64,000 nt of DNA from Steinernema hermaphroditum (taxonomy: Eukaryota; Nematoda; Chromadorea; Rhabditida; Steinernematidae). Under the pieces are notes generated by a model. That model was not told the origin of the DNA, did no database searches, and worked only from the letters and a program-made list of their open reading frames with translations. Shown here one piece after another: positions 12,605-24,705 of this stretch. A program made the translations under genes and the position numbers. Positions within the stretch are counted from its first letter, which is position 1; every line of letters begins with the position of its first letter. The stretch spans positions 558,001 through 622,000 of the forward strand of contig CM059621.1 of the NCBI GenBank assembly GCA_030435675.1, in the 5' to 3' direction.

Positions 12605-12986
12605 GCTAGCTCCCCAATTTCTTGTTTGTATTCTCACTACGCGGTATCTGCCTTCTTTTCTCGGCTCAAAGTGGCTTAACTCCCTCATTATAATTCACTT
12701 CAGCAAGTATTCCTCTTTGTTGGTGCTATACTTCTTCTAATACAACGATTTCTCTATGTTACGTTTGTTTGCCTTGATCTTGACAATGTACTTGAGGGAC
12801 ACACAAAGGGTGTGGTTGAAGGTGAAGAGCACTTTGATCAACCTAAAGAGAGCCTTCCGCTTCGTGGATTTAAATGACTTCGCAATACAAACCGAGCCAC
12901 TGATGAAATCACTTTACGATCCTCCGGCACACACCCTATAGCATAAGTTACACAATACATTTTACAATGAATATTTGCTGATTTGT
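12605..12986. other. Convergent intergenic gap
   Basis: A 382-bp gap between the innexin stop and the stop of the minus-strand adenylate kinase; presumably the two 3' UTRs. No further feature seen. Confidence 0.5.
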
Positions 12987-13891
12987 CTATTTGCTGGAGA
13001 CGGCCTTGTCAAGGTGCGAAGTGACGACGGCGAAGATCTCGTCGATCGTGCCCTCAGCCTTGATCCGGACGAGCTTTCCCTGCTTCTCATAGTGGGAGAC
13101 GACGGGTGCAGTGGCGTTGTTGAAGGTGTGTAGGCGCTTCTTAATCGTTTCCATGTTGTCGTCGGCTCGGCCACTCGTCTCCGCGCGCTTCAGCAGACGC
13201 TTCACAAGCGTTTCCTCGCTGACCTCAAAGAAGACAACGAGCTTTGCAGGCTGGATCTCCGCTTCGAACTGTTCGCCTTGCTTGACTTCGCGCGGATAGC
13301 CATCGATGAGAAAACCCTTGCTTCCCTTCTTGATCGCTTCCAGCATTGCTTCTTTGATCAGGTCCAGCACAACTTCCTAAAAAGGACGATGTAAGTTACG
13401 AACGTTTGAACACTTTGATATCACTGGTGCTCCAATCAACAGCAGGTTTCAAAGGGGAACAATCAGAAAAAGAGGCGCAGTAATTACGTCAACCCTAAGC
13501 CTGCGAGATTGCATGTTCTCACTAGGTTTCACTATACAAGTCAACTGTCCCAGTTTAAGGAAATTAACACATATCTGGATGAGTGAATTTGCAGAAACCG
13601 ACAAACGCAGAACTTGAAATTCACAGCTGAAGCTGACATGAAACTCACCAAAGGCACAAGTTCTCCAGCCTCCATGATCTTTGTGAGCTGTGTACCACGC
13701 GGCGAACCGGACTTCACTTCCGCACGAAGCAGATCGCCAGAACTCAAATGCGTCAATCCATACTTGGCGACGATCTTCTCGCATTGCGTTCCCTTGCCAG
13801 ATCCAGGTCCACCGACGATGAAGAAAATAGGCACGTTGGCAGCCTTCAGCGGCGCGAGATCGATCTTCTTGCGTTCGACGACAGGAGCCAT
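12987..13891 (-). CDS. Adenylate kinase, AK1 type (cytosolic)
   Basis: Catalyses ATP + AMP = 2 ADP in the cytosol. Exon 1 is 13891-13649 and exon 2 is 13376-12987, joined in phase 0, giving 210 aa, the usual length of short AK1 forms. The P-loop is canonical, [14 protein letters not shown], at about residues 28-41. The NMP-binding part has [10 protein letters not shown], then IDGYPRE, and the short lid region TSGRADDN lacks the long LID domain, as in AK1. It is strongly similar to the C. elegans AK1 orthologue, from memory. Unlike the multi-domain kinase at the left edge, all nucleotide-binding motifs are intact. Confidence 0.96.
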
Positions 13892-15986
13892 TGCTTCAGG
13901 ATCAGTTGGCGCGACCGCTTACGAGAGGAGTTCTGTAAGTCACTGATTTACAGGGTGAATTTCTATGTCTCCTTTTTGCAGAAAAACAGACACAGGCAAA
14001 CAAAAGGTCGCGAATCTCACGTACAGCAGCTGAACGAGCGGCTGATGAGTGGCTGTGCCGCATGAATAGAGGACGAACCTCCACTCGGCGACTATTACAA
14101 CACAGGGAAAGGGGGAGGCGAGAGGAAATCGAGGCTTGTCCGCTGGAAAACATCTGCCGACCGAGGATTACGGCACTTGATCAACAATGACCTTGAGGGG
14201 AGGTGGGGAATTTGCACGTAAAATGGGTAGATTTAATTAGAAATCTGATTAATTTACGGTGACTGGTTTCGATCTTTGTACATGCTGACGGCGAAATTGA
14301 TATTGATTCTGAATGGAACACGATCGTTGCTTTGAAAAGAAGAAGAAGCATGAATTAAACATGAGAAAAACACGAAAAACATATGACACATGACAACAGC
14401 ACCCAAATTTGAAAACAACACCTCTGCGTCCGTTTCTCTCTACAGCAAGGCCAACAATTAACCTTGGATGTGGTCTTACAGGTTCACGATAAAAGATGCC
14501 GGATTTGTCAGGAAGCGATAGCTTGAGGACACACAGTTCCATCGGCAAAGGAATGTATTTACGAGTATGCTAAATCCGACCCGAGCCTTGAAAACGACAA
14601 AGTGAACGCACGCTCGTCATTTTCACCGCGCTGGTTCGGAATTTTGGGTCCCACAACGAGAGGATTGAAGGCCACTTCCACGATCGAAAAAAAACAGACT
14701 ATATTTCCCGTCCTCTCTCGCGCCAACAAAGTTGCTGTTCAACAGAGAACTACTTGAACTTGTTTCGTAAGATACTTTTGAAAAGGAGAAGCCACTTTAG
14801 AAAGCACTTTGCTTAGCCATGTTCGCAAATAGTCACAAGCGCCCCTAAGGCGCCCATGACGTCAGCATGCGTAAATAGTATTCCGGGACATGGCTATATC
14901 GCAAAACAAGGCGTTGGCATAAACAACGCTCGAGATGACTGAATGTTGATCAAGTTCGACCGCACTGAAAGCTTGCTAAGAATGTTGTTTTCGGCGAGTC
15001 ATCCCAGCGCGTCAGTGGCCAAAAATGGCGAGACTTAGCCTTTTTACGTAATCGAAATTCAAGCGATTCACGACGCGAGGATTTGTGTAGAATAACTGCA
15101 AAAATATGGTATAACTAGAACAGTTATACGATCCAAGTAACGGCGCCACACGATTCCGATTCACGGCACAATCGGATTATGTGTTATTTTCCACTAAACC
15201 GGATTCTGGAACAGCGAAACATCATATTATCAAAACTGGAAGTGAGCCAAGGTACACTCAAACTTTACCTTGTGGGGTGCCAAAGGTCAAAGTTCCCCTA
15301 GGGATTGGTCAGATCAGGAAAAGTTACAATGCGCTGCCTAAATGTGATTTCCAAACAGCTTTCATGATCCCCTCAAAAACAAAACAATTACACGAGCCTT
15401 ATCTTAACGATGACGTAACAATTACATTCCACGAACAAATTAGCTTATCTTATCGAAATTGCTTTGTTTATCGCCTAAGTGACACGCCGGCGACCACCTG
15501 AATCCATGCCTAGCACATGTGAAAGCTCAGCGACGCCGACAGCAGTGTCATATTAATGTGGCGTGGGAGCAGAAACGACCGAATTAACGACTACCTCCCG
15601 ATAGATGTGGCGATGTGTCGCGGCGGCGGTCCAAAAAGCGCTCCAGCTACGCAACGGCACGTCGGAGGGCGCATCGATTCTAGCGGAGTTTTGGGAGACG
15701 ACATAAATACTCCCATATGTGTGAACACTTTGCATATGGTGAGGGATGAGGAGTGAATTTGGGCTTTGAGGGGTGTTGAGTGTCTGCGTCATGGGTGTTC
15801 TTTGACGTCACAAGGGTGGAAACCAGGGTGGTTGAGTGAATTCCGCTTGCCTATATTAGAAAGGGATTATTATTTACATTCTTGTAGGTTTTGGATAGTT
15901 CTTTCCATTATCCTAATTGAGGCAAGAAAACATGGTTATTTATCACGTTACACAGTACAGCGTGAGCGGATTACGGTATCGACGTG
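13892..15986. other. Intergenic, mostly featureless
   Basis: About 2.1 kb between the two minus-strand genes. It includes a diverged copy (14560-14705) of the palindromic element from the innexin intron and one GGATTACGGTA 11-mer at 15968-15978. Open frames at 15181-15501 and 15553-15792 show no family features. Confidence 0.5.
14560..14705 (-). repeat. Second, diverged copy of the palindromic element
   Basis: Its sequence matches, in reverse orientation, 12030-12190: shared blocks are CTTGAAAACGAC, GGGTCCCACAACGA, GATTGAAGGCCA and CACGATCGAAAAAA. The 57-bp hairpin part is absent. Confidence 0.7.
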
Positions 15987-16738
15987 CTACTTTCCGGCCT
16001 CTTCGGCGATCTTTGCCAGCTGCTCCGGAGTCATTTCGGGACACGCTTCGTAGCCATCACCACCCTCCTCCTCGCCGCCATCGGCCTTCTTGGTTTTCGC
16101 GGATTGGTCCTTCTTCGATTGCTTCTCTTGAACCTGTCGAGACTTCGACTTCAGCTCGTCCGTTTGCTCCTTCTTTTCATTTCCCTTCGGAGGCTTGTCC
16201 TTCGGAGCATCCTTCGGAGTCTTGTCCTTCGGAGAATCCTTCACATCTTCTTTCTTTTCATCTTCCTTCTTTTCATCGTCCTTTTTTTCATCTTCCTTCT
16301 GTTCATCTTCCTTCTTTTCATCTTCCTTCTTTTCATCCTCCTTCTTTTCATCCTCCTTCTTTTTCTCTTCTTTCTTTGCCTCCTCTTTCTTATCTTCTGG
16401 CTTCTTGTCGTTCTGCTTCGCTTCAGCTTCAGGTTTCTGAACATGCAACCTTCAGCAAATATAAATAACATAGTGAGTGATACCTTTTCAGGACCTGTAG
16501 CAGCAGGAGCAGCAGGAACAGGAGCAGCCGGAGCCGGAGCTGCAGCTGCAGCGGGCTTCGCTGGAACAGTGATGGGAGGTGCTGGGGGAACGGTCTTCGC
16601 ACCACCCGCGTTCAGGCTCTTCGCATTGTCTGCAGTAGGCTTCTTCTTGCCACATCCGACCGACGCAGTGGCAGCGATAAGCGCCGCGTTTATGACCAGC
16701 AAGAGCAGGCCCAAAATCGGCAAATCGCTGATGTCCAT
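15987..16738 (-). CDS. Signal-anchored Lys/Glu-rich low-complexity protein
   Basis: Family not recognised. Exons 16738-16484 and 16436-15987 join in phase 0, giving 234 aa. Residues 5-25 form a hydrophobic N-terminal segment (signal anchor or signal peptide) ending at SVGCGKKK. An Ala/Pro-rich stretch follows (about 50-83), then a highly charged region built from KKEDE units (about 105-150), encoded by a 15-nt imperfect repeat at 16256-16370. The C-terminus YEACPEMTPEQLAKIAEEAGK is more complex and contains one Cys. Many nematodes have such short-anchor charged proteins of unknown role. The reading frame on the other strand is also open across the repeat, but it has no splice logic and is taken as a shadow. 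Confidence 0.75.
16256..16370. repeat. Coding minisatellite, 15-nt unit
   Basis: Imperfect tandem CTTCTTTTCATCTTC units that encode the KKEDE repeats of the Lys/Glu-rich protein on the minus strand. Confidence 0.75.
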
Positions 16739-17135
16739 TCGGATTCGGTCTCGTGGAGATCACAAGGGCTTCTGGAAGGCTGACGCGCTCTGCTTTATCG
16801 ACAGAGAGAAGACGAGGCGACTGACCGCTCCGACAGTACAACAATCAGTCGAGTGAGAGGCGACCGTCCCAGGGAGTGATGGTGGAGAGACAGAAGTGGC
16901 AGAAGTGGGCATTTCGTGCTGTCTAGAACGGGCGGAGACAGATCTGCAGAAGGAGACATAATAGGGCAAATGGGATGGTTCCAGAATATTCCGTGGGCGG
17001 TTAGGCTTGCCTTCCATTCTAAGACACCTCAACTACCATTCCAGATAGAACTTTCAACTGTAGAAAGCTCAATAAGGATTATCGCATCAGATTTCAAGTT
17101 TCCTGATTTATCTTTGACGAAATAAAGCGACAATC
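16739..17135. other. Intergenic gap
   Basis: Between the Lys/Glu-rich gene start and the zinc-finger gene stop (both minus strand). Presumed promoter and 3' UTR; no motif stands out. Confidence 0.4.
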
Positions 17136-19630
17136 TCACTCAAAATTCTCCCTCAGCGTTGCTTTGTACTCGGCTTGGGACATCGTTCCTAGCAGATCGA
17201 TGTCACGATTCCGGAGCGCCCTGCGCTCCAACTCCGGGTCAGGAATATACGGTATAAGAGACTCGTCGCTCACAATCTAAACCGTTTCCTTTGCATCAAA
17301 GGTACTCTTTCCAAGCCAACCTTTCCATTAGTGAATTTCACCACTCCGGGCATCCTCGAGTCTACCACTTCAAAGAAGCCATCGGCCTCTTTCTCCGTTT
17401 GGGGAATCATCCTCTGCACGGGGCAGTATGCCTTGAGGAGGTGATTCCTTAAAGCGTTAATGAAGAACGATCCAACGCCACAGAGTCGACAGCGGAAGCG
17501 GACGGCCCTGATGTGACCAATGATGTGGGGACGTCCGGCTTCTAGAGTCGAAACGATCTTGTCACAGACGTCACAGCAGAAGGGCGATGACGGATCGGTA
17601 GGATCAAGGGATTTGAGGCCTGCGAAGAAGAGATCACGCTGTTCGCCAGTGAGGAAGACGCCGATTCCTTCGAGATCCGTTGGGACGGGTGGGCGACGGC
17701 CATTTGGAAGCGCCAAGATCTGAAAATACCGAATTTTAGAGACATAGAACAGGGGCGGATTTGGCTAACCCGTCCTTCATCATCAGAATCAGTCGATAAC
17801 GTGGCAAGATTCTGTTTTCTTCTTGATCCCTTGACCACTATTACCTCCTTCTCCCTCTGCTCAAATGACTGTCTTCTGCAAAACACCTTCGGAGAGCCTT
17901 CGGGTTGTAAAGAAGCTGATCGCTCCACATCATCCACCAAAAGCTCATTTTCGTTGCTCGGTGATCCCAGATCGCTTTTCGTCTCTTCCAGCTCCACATT
18001 CACTTCGATCTCGTCTGTCAGACTGCTAGACGCTTCGGGCGTCTTCTCCTTGACAATTTGCACAATCGGTTTCGTCTCATAGACTTCTTCTTTCAGCCAT
18101 TTCGGTTGTTGCCGTATGCGACTCGGTCGAGTCGCCCTCTCGGGACTAGCGCTTCGAGGGCGTTTCCTCGCCGGCGAAGCCGAAGGCGCCGGCGTGCTTC
18201 TGACACTCTCCACCGCTGGAACCTGAAGCTCAGGCGAAGCGGTTTTTTTCACCGGCTTCTTGTCAACATCGTCGGGATTGTAATCATGTTCCGATTTTAG
18301 ATGGTCTATCAGTTTCTGCATCGAAGCGTATTTCTCGTCGCAGAGGATACAGAGGTGATTTCCGTCGGGGAGCGGCGCGGAGTGCTCGTGTAGATGAGCT
18401 ATCAGCGCCGAAAGCGACGGGAATGGCCGAAGCGTGTATGTGCATTCGCCATGTTGACAGGTCAGCGTACCGATATCCACGATGTGTCCGTAATACAATT
18501 GTGCTTTGTCCATCAAACTAATCTAAAAAGTAAAATATGACCATCCAACCATAAATCACGACCATACCAACTTGCTGTTCATAATTTTAGGTCTTTCAAC
18601 TTCTGTTCCAGGTTTCCGCCTATTCCTCAGCGTCATTTCACCACATTTACTCGTTGTAATCGATGGGAAAACCACCAAACTGCTGGAAGGCTTCTCTGGC
18701 GTCTCTTCTTTCACATCCCTGTGCAACACTTCATTAACACCGTTGATGAAGAACGTTTCGGGTGTGGAACGCGCCAAGATCGGAAGTGTCGGCACTTCGA
18801 CACCTTTCTGAAGCGAAGCACATCAACACGAATACAGAAGAAAAAGCTTACAGCAAGTCTGATCATCTCCAGACGTTTATTAACCATCGACACGAGATTA
18901 ACGCGCTTTCCGGCGACTGATCGGCGCTTGCTGGGCTTCATTGTCTCTAAATTTATTCATAGCAGGTTCGAAAAGATATCAAGATTACCGTCGAAGATTC
19001 CGTTGATTCCTTCGATCAGCTCCTGGCATTTCTCCGCCGTAAAAGACGACTCATGGAAGCGTCGGCAAATAGTTCTCTTGTGGGTGACGAGCGCCAGCAT
19101 CGAGCGAAAGAGATTTCGACAGCATCTGCGAGGAAATCGTGAAGAAAAAAGCGGAAGGAAAATGCGAAAAGAAGGAAAGAACAACGCAAACGCTGGCTGG
19201 GATTTACTGTCTATTAATATGTCAAAATGACTTCAGATCAGCAGCTCTATGAATCCGTGCCCCTTTTTCTCTCTCATGTCTTTATTTTCACGAATTTCCG
19301 CTCAGAAAACGCCCTTTCAATCCCTAGATAGAATTTCTTCGAACAAAAGCCAGCCTGTGTTCCTAAACACATCGGCTTCTTTCCGCCTCCTTTGTCCTCC
19401 GTGGTCATCCATATCACCCCTCCTTGTCCACAGCACCTCGCTGCTCTCCAAAACGTCCAAGAGCAAATCTAAACTCACTTGCACTCGAGGATAACGTTAA
19501 CTTCGGCGTCGAGCAGATGGCGCACCTCGTTCGAAGCGTCCGCATAGTACTTTTGGACATCGCGGACGCCCATCGGCGGATTGACGGAGACGTGGAGGAG
19601 CCCTGGGTCCTCCTGGTAGCGCAGAGTCAT
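17136..19630 (-). CDS. ZNF800-like zinc-finger protein
   Basis: Probable nuclear zinc-finger protein. Exons on the minus strand: 19630-19479 (first ATG could also be 19672), 19125-18989, 18946-18852, 18807-18568, 18522-17770, 17719-17321, 17276-17136; all phases agree (about 638 aa). The N-terminal finger, ILECKCCRNLFRSM...HKRTIC (C2HC), closely resembles the N-terminal finger of animal ZNF800 from memory, and ZNF800 is of similar length. Mid-protein are two C2H2-type fingers (CQHGEC...HLHEH and LCILCDEKY...HLKSEH), then a long acidic/Ser-rich region and two C-terminal fingers (CCDVCDK...HIIGHI and CRLCGVGS...HLLKAYC). Two introns are very short (42 and 44 nt) and the frame stays open into them for a while, so retained-intron forms that end early are possible. 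The 5' end is the least certain part. Confidence 0.8.
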
Positions 19631-19672
19631 CTGCCTGAAACGAAGCCAAAGGTCATTAAGTCGCGCATCCAT

Positions 19673-20266
19673 GGGAACATGGCCGAAGCCAGGAGAGAAC
19701 GGGCGCTAGACCGACTCGACCGATGAATGCTATCGCCACTACCGTAATCCGATGAAGATATTGTTCGCTTCGTTGAAGATTTCTGGGCTCCCACCACGAA
19801 CTCCTTGCGGCGGAGATGAGTTTTTATTGTCGATTTTAAACTTTACAAGGAAAGCTTTTGAAATTTGCTTGTTTTTGCGCCACTATATGATGCTTTCGAA
19901 GAAGGCAGCCCGAAGGTGATCATCTTCTACCTTTCCAGAAGGTCTCTGGCCGCAGTTAGACTTGTATTTGATCGTATGACACGAATAGCGGTTATGATGT
20001 ATGATCGGGTTTGATTTTGCGGCAAATTTGGTTGCTTTTGTAGGAATTACTGTATAAACTACAGCTGCAAATGCTCGTATTCCGTGGTGTGATTCACAGT
20101 TTTAGGTGGGATTTGTACAGTACTGTCGAAGATGAGTGGTGCTGTTCTTTGAATCCCGAAGGGGATTGTTAGAGCCTTATATTCATAGCCTTCGCGTTTC
20201 ATGTGCAATTTAAGATACTTCGACATCAAATACAAAGTACTTCTCAGTTTCTTTCATTCCAGAACG
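19673..20266. other. Divergent promoter region
   Basis: About 0.6 kb between the minus-strand zinc-finger gene and the plus-strand ELP4 gene. It carries one TACCGTAATCC 11-mer (19740-19750). An acceptor TTCCAG at 20257-20262 lies 4 nt before the ELP4 ATG and is a good trans-splice site. Confidence 0.5.
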
Positions 20267-21265
20267 ATGATCCGAAATATGGCCGGACCGTCGGCCGCCT
20301 GCATCCCGGGCACAACACTCAAGGCCCGCCAACTCGAAACGTCCACCGGCTGCTCAGCGATCGACCATCTTCTCGGCGGTTCACTAGCCAACACCGGAAT
20401 CGTGGCCATCGATGAGCCAGCCAGTCGTGCCTTCACGTTCGCCTTGCAGCGCTACTTCGTGGGCGAAGGTGCCGCGCACAAGCACCACCTGGTCATTGCT
20501 TCGCCGTCAAAGAGGTTTTCCCGAGAGCTGCTGACGAAGATTCCAGTTAAACTGAAGGATGTCACCAATGATAAGAAGAGCGAAGCTATGGAGATGGCTG
20601 ACCCGAGCTTGAAGATCGCCTGGAGGTACGCGACCGTGCCCAAGATCGACTCCGGCATCGGCAAAGAATCGCAATTTGATCTCGGGAAGATTTGTACAGA
20701 AAAGCAAGTAGAAAACGTTCCGAAGACGGTGGTCGCCGGATGCTCGACGTACCAGAAGTGCTGGGAGGCTCTCCACGAGAAGCTGCAAGACGAGCAGTTC
20801 ACAATCGAAAGTAAAACGAAGAAGAACATGCTGCGAATCGTTATCGATTCCGTCGGATCTCCGCTCTGGGGCGACCCCAAGCAGTTCCACTCATTCCTGG
20901 TGCATCTCAGAACCTTCGTGCGCAAGTGTTATGCTGTTGTTCTGCTCTCCTACGATTCGTCGACGCTGTCCGATCAGGATGTCACCTTCTTGAAGAACAC
21001 CGTCGACGCCGTATTTCGGCTACAATCTTGTAATGAAGGCGAGAAAATTCCTGGAAATGATCGCGCCAACGGCCGATTCTACGTTGACAAGCTGCCTACC
21101 ATCAACTCCATTGCCACGAATACGCTCGACTGCTGCGACTTCGTTTACGAATTGCACAGGAAGAGCTTCGACGTGAAGATCATGCACTTGCCGCCTGCGT
21201 TCCTTGATGAATCTCCTGCCGCTGAAAGCGCGAACCCCGCGTGTTCGCGATTCCAAGATTTCTAA
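20267..21265 (+). CDS. elpc-4: Elongator complex subunit 4 (ELP4/PAXNEB)
   Basis: Part of the ELP4-ELP5-ELP6 RecA-like hexamer of Elongator, which modifies wobble uridines of tRNA. Single exon, 332 aa. The N-terminal part has the family pattern: PGTTLKARQLETSTGCSAID, LLGGSLANTGIVAIDE (a degenerate Walker-like loop as expected for ELP4), then HHLVIASPSKRF, a central LRIVIDSVGSPLW strand and VRKCYAVVLLSYD, then CCDFVYELHRKSFDVKI near the C-terminus. The start is placed at 20267 because an acceptor sits 4 nt upstream. It lies only 39 nt before MTG1 on the same strand, suggesting the first gene of an operon. Confidence 0.92.
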   Translation: MIRNMAGPSAACIPGTTLKARQLETSTGCSAIDHLLGGSLANTGIVAIDEPASRAFTFALQRYFVGEGAAHKHHLVIASPSKRFSRELLTKIPVKLKDVTNDKKSEAMEMADPSLKIAWRYATVPKIDSGIGKESQFDLGKICTEKQVENVPKTVVAGCSTYQKCWEALHEKLQDEQFTIESKTKKNMLRIVIDSVGSPLWGDPKQFHSFLVHLRTFVRKCYAVVLLSYDSSTLSDQDVTFLKNTVDAVFRLQSCNEGEKIPGNDRANGRFYVDKLPTINSIATNTLDCCDFVYELHRKSFDVKIMHLPPAFLDESPAAESANPACSRFQDF

Positions 21266-21304
21266 TTGTTTTCATTGTTGTTGATTTTATGATAAATATT
21301 TCAG

Positions 21305-22471
21305 ATGCATCGATTGAGTCTTCGGCGACTCTCGACCGCCGTGCAATGCAGGGAGTCCTTCGAGCTGCCGATGGGCTTTGACTACCGCACATGGTTCCCG
21401 ATGCATATGGGCGTTCAGCTGAAGAAGATGGAGGGAAAGCTGAGGTCGGTAGATTTGATCGTTGAGGTAGGCAGTTCTGGATCACTATTGAATCTCAATC
21501 TACATCGTCAGTAGGTTCACGACGCTCGGATTCCGTTGAGTGGCAGAAATCCAGAATTTTACCAGAAGCTCTATGCCGTCAGGCCGCACATACTTGTCAT
21601 GAACAAGATGGATCTGATTGACATGAAGAAGTACAAGTATGGATGCTTGACGAATAATGATCTAAAAGATCTTCTTCAGGGAACCCGTTGAGGACTATTA
21701 CCGCTCAAGAGGAGTGAACCATATCCTGTGGACAGATTGCAAACGACGTCTTGGCAGATCTCTCAGAGATCTCCAGGCGATTATGCTGGAATGCCTTCGT
21801 GGAGATCATCGGTTTAACCGTGCAGTCAAGACAGAATATCAAGTGCGATCTCGATTTCATGTAGTTATACTGATCTGCATTTAGGTTATGGTAGTAGGAA
21901 TCCCCAATGTCGGCAAATCCTCTCTAATAAACTCGCTCCGATCAAACAATCTCGGAATCAAGCACAGTGCCGTGAACGAAGGCGCGCGTCCAGGAGTTAC
22001 TGTTCGAATGCAGAACCGTGTTAGAATCCTTGATAGGCCGCCAATTTACGTCCTTGACACTCCTGGGGTGCTGAACCCATATGCTCGAAACACGGAAGAA
22101 ACGATGAAACTTGCCCTTTGCGATTTGATTCTCGAATCCGCGACAAAGCCCTATTACGTAGCCGACTACTTACTCTACTGGCTCAATAAGTAGGTTACAG
22201 GATTAACTTATCCTCAATGCAAAAACCTGCATTTAGAATGGGTGATACGACATACATTGACTTACTCAAGATTGCGGGTGGACCGACTGACGAGATCAAG
22301 AAGGTCCTTCTCGCCATCTGTCAGGCCCAGGACCTTCGAGTGAAAACGATGATGTCCGGAACGGGTTACGCCGAGCGATGGGATTTTGACAAAGCTGTGA
22401 AAATCTTCATATCAGCGTTCCGAAAGGGGCAATTCTCTGACCATTGCCTCGATAAGGAAGACTTACTTTAG
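21305..22471 (+). CDS. MTG1: Mitochondrial ribosome-associated GTPase 1 (MTG1)
   Basis: Circularly permuted GTPase that assists assembly of the mitochondrial large ribosomal subunit. Exons 21305-21466, 21515-21636, 21680-21842, 21885-22189, 22237-22471, giving 328 aa. G motifs come in the permuted order of the YlqF/MTG1 family: G4 as VMNKMDL (about residue 80) precedes G1 GIPNVGKSS (about 153) and G3 DTPG (about 195). VDLIVEVHDARIPLSGRNPE is the family N-terminal signature. Introns are 42-48 nt. It is flanked at 39 nt by ELP4 and at 119 nt by MPP-alpha, which supports an operon rich in mitochondrial and translation genes. Confidence 0.94.
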
Positions 22472-22590
22472 ATTGTTGAATAAATTTTGTTTCATGCTTG
22501 ATGTGTTCCTGTGTCATACGTGGTTTTATCGCATTCTTATATTCCTGCTTCACATAATTCCGCATTCTGTTAAAATTTCGTCTTTTAGCG

Positions 22591-24705
22591 ATGTTGCGAA
22601 GTGCCGTGAACACAGGGGCCCACCTCTTAACCAGAAACAGATGCAGCCTCTACGGCACAAGGCGTACATTCCAGAAAATGCCTCCACTGGACCAGGCGCT
22701 TCCCGGTCTCCAAGAGCTACAGTACACGGACCACAAGGAGATTGATCCATTCAACGCGGAGATAACGACGTTGGACAATGGAATGAGGATCGCGTCAGAG
22801 CCACATTTTGGGGAGTACTGTACTATTGCAGGTGGGGTTTTGTTGTTCATCGTAAAATTTCAAAGAGGACATTTTAGTTGCGATCGACAGTGGTGCCAGA
22901 TATGAGATTGAATACCCTCCAGGAACTTCGCATTTCATTGAGAAGATCGCCTATGCTGTAGGTTAACTCAACTCGACCGCTCTCTGTCATAAATTGAGAC
23001 AGAAGTGGCAGATCGAGTCTATGTCTGCAGACATTAATATTTCCTTTTAGACGTCGGCGAACTTCAAATGCGGCGAAGAACGCCATCAGCTCCTCGAGAA
23101 GCACGGCGCCATCGTCGACTGTCAGTCTACCAAAGACACGTTCATTTACGCTGCTTCGTGTCATATCAACGGCGTCAACGAGATTATGCAACTCATTTCG
23201 GACACCGTACTCCGGCCTACTATCCCCGAAGAAGATGTAGGTTTTATAACACGAAAGGCAACGATAAAATGTCTGTTTAGTTTGAGTTTGCTCGACTGAA
23301 TATTCTTGCTGAAAACAGCGAACTGAATAGGAATCCACAGTGTGAGCCTCTCCTGACAGACTGGATCCATACGGTATTAAATATTTCAAGATTATGGTGA
23401 TGAACGCGCTTCTTCAGGCCGCTTTCCGAGGGAACACACTTGGACTATCGAAGTACTGTCAAGATGAAGATATTCCTGCAATTACTAGAGAGCACTTGTT
23501 CAGTTATCTGAAGCAGCATCATGCTCCGAAGAGAATTGTTGTGGCAGGTGAGTGTTGATTGACACTAGACTGTCTGTCCGGCAAATAGACTGTCTATATT
23601 AAGTTCAACAACAGCCACTAAAGTCTGACTGACTTGAGACTGCATTTTGCAAACAGAGACTGTCTAGAGAATAATTATCAGTTTCCAGTGACCTCTACTT
23701 ATAAAAAATTTTTCAGGAGTGGGGGTCGAACACGACGTCCTCGTCAACGCTACCAAGAACCATCTGGACATGTCGACAGCCACTTGGGCCAAGAACCCGT
23801 CGCTACTACTTCCGAAGATCCCCGAAATCGACCATTCGCTCGCCCAGTATACTGGAGGCGAGAAGCGTGTCGAACGCGATCTGAGTGAGAAAGGACTCGG
23901 TCCCTCGCAGTATCCGAACCTCGCGCACGTCGTCCTCGGCTTTGAGAGCTGCGGCTACAAAGATGCCGACTTTGTGCCGTTCTGCGTGTTGCAGTCCCTC
24001 ATGGGGGGCGGGTCAAGCTTTAGCGCAGGCGGTCCTGGCAAGGGAATGTTCACTCGCCTCTATGTCGACGTATTGAATCAGTGGGTGGAGCTCGGAGCGT
24101 ATCAGATGATGCAAGAACGAGTTTAGGTATCACTTTATGTTCAATGCTACGTCTTACAATCATTCCTATGCCGATGCGGGCATCTTCTGTATTTCTGCTA
24201 GTTCCGACCCCAAGCTGGTTTGTGATACGTTGACGTTGGCTGGTCTGACTATATTAAATATTCTTTAGATCCGGGAAACTTCGCAAATTGTCGCCAATGA
24301 ATTCTTCCGGCTCATCCACGGTGTCGAGGATGAGGAGTTGAAGAGGGCAAAGATTCAGCTGAAGTCGCAGCTGATGATGAACCTAGAAGTGCGGCCCGTG
24401 ATGGTGGAAGACCTAGCACGACAAGTTATCGGTCACGGCTATAGGAGGAAACCTCAAGAGTACCTTGACCTAATTGGTAAGCCGAAAAAAAGTCAGTGGA
24501 ATATTAACCACGTGATTTTCCAGATAAGGTGACGGTTGAAGACATCAAGCGCGTATCGGAACGGATGCTGGTATCGAAACCATCAGTTGTCAGCTATGGA
24601 GATCTCAAGAACCTCCCCTCCTACGAGCAGTTTGATCGGGCAGTGGCCGCACGCGATTTCAAAGAAATGAATAAGCAGTCCATGTTCAGCAAGATCATCT
24701 CTTAG
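22591..24705 (+). CDS. mppa-1: Mitochondrial processing peptidase subunit alpha
   Basis: Regulatory subunit of the M16 protease that removes mitochondrial presequences. Exons: 22591-22831, 22878-22957, 23051-23236, 23281-23373, 23418-23547, 23717-24080, 24127-24217, 24269-24476, 24524-24705, giving 524 aa with all phases consistent. The N-terminus is rich in Arg/Ser, fitting a presequence. [12 protein letters not shown] begins the M16 fold. The zinc motif of the beta subunit (HXXEH) is absent (HFIEKIAYA), as expected for alpha. The glycine-rich substrate loop [20 protein letters not shown] is clear, followed by the family motif [17 protein letters not shown]. Confidence 0.95.

Larger units (their letters stand above)
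20267..24705 (+). other. Candidate operon ELP4-MTG1-MPP alpha
   Basis: Three same-strand genes separated by 39 and 119 nt, each preceded by a pyrimidine-AG acceptor close to its ATG. Nematode operons commonly have about 100-nt gaps. The DNAJC3 gene begins 393 nt further on and might be a fourth member. Confidence 0.65.

Noticed and set aside
15984..16856. Long plus-strand open frame (290 codons) over the Lys/Glu-rich gene
   Set aside because: It is the antisense of a low-complexity repeat, rich in Leu/Phe by composition, and crosses the minus-strand intron without splice logic.
23560..23665. AGACTGTCT repeated in an MPP-alpha intron
   Set aside because: Short imperfect repeats only; expected intronic noise or fragment of an old repeat.
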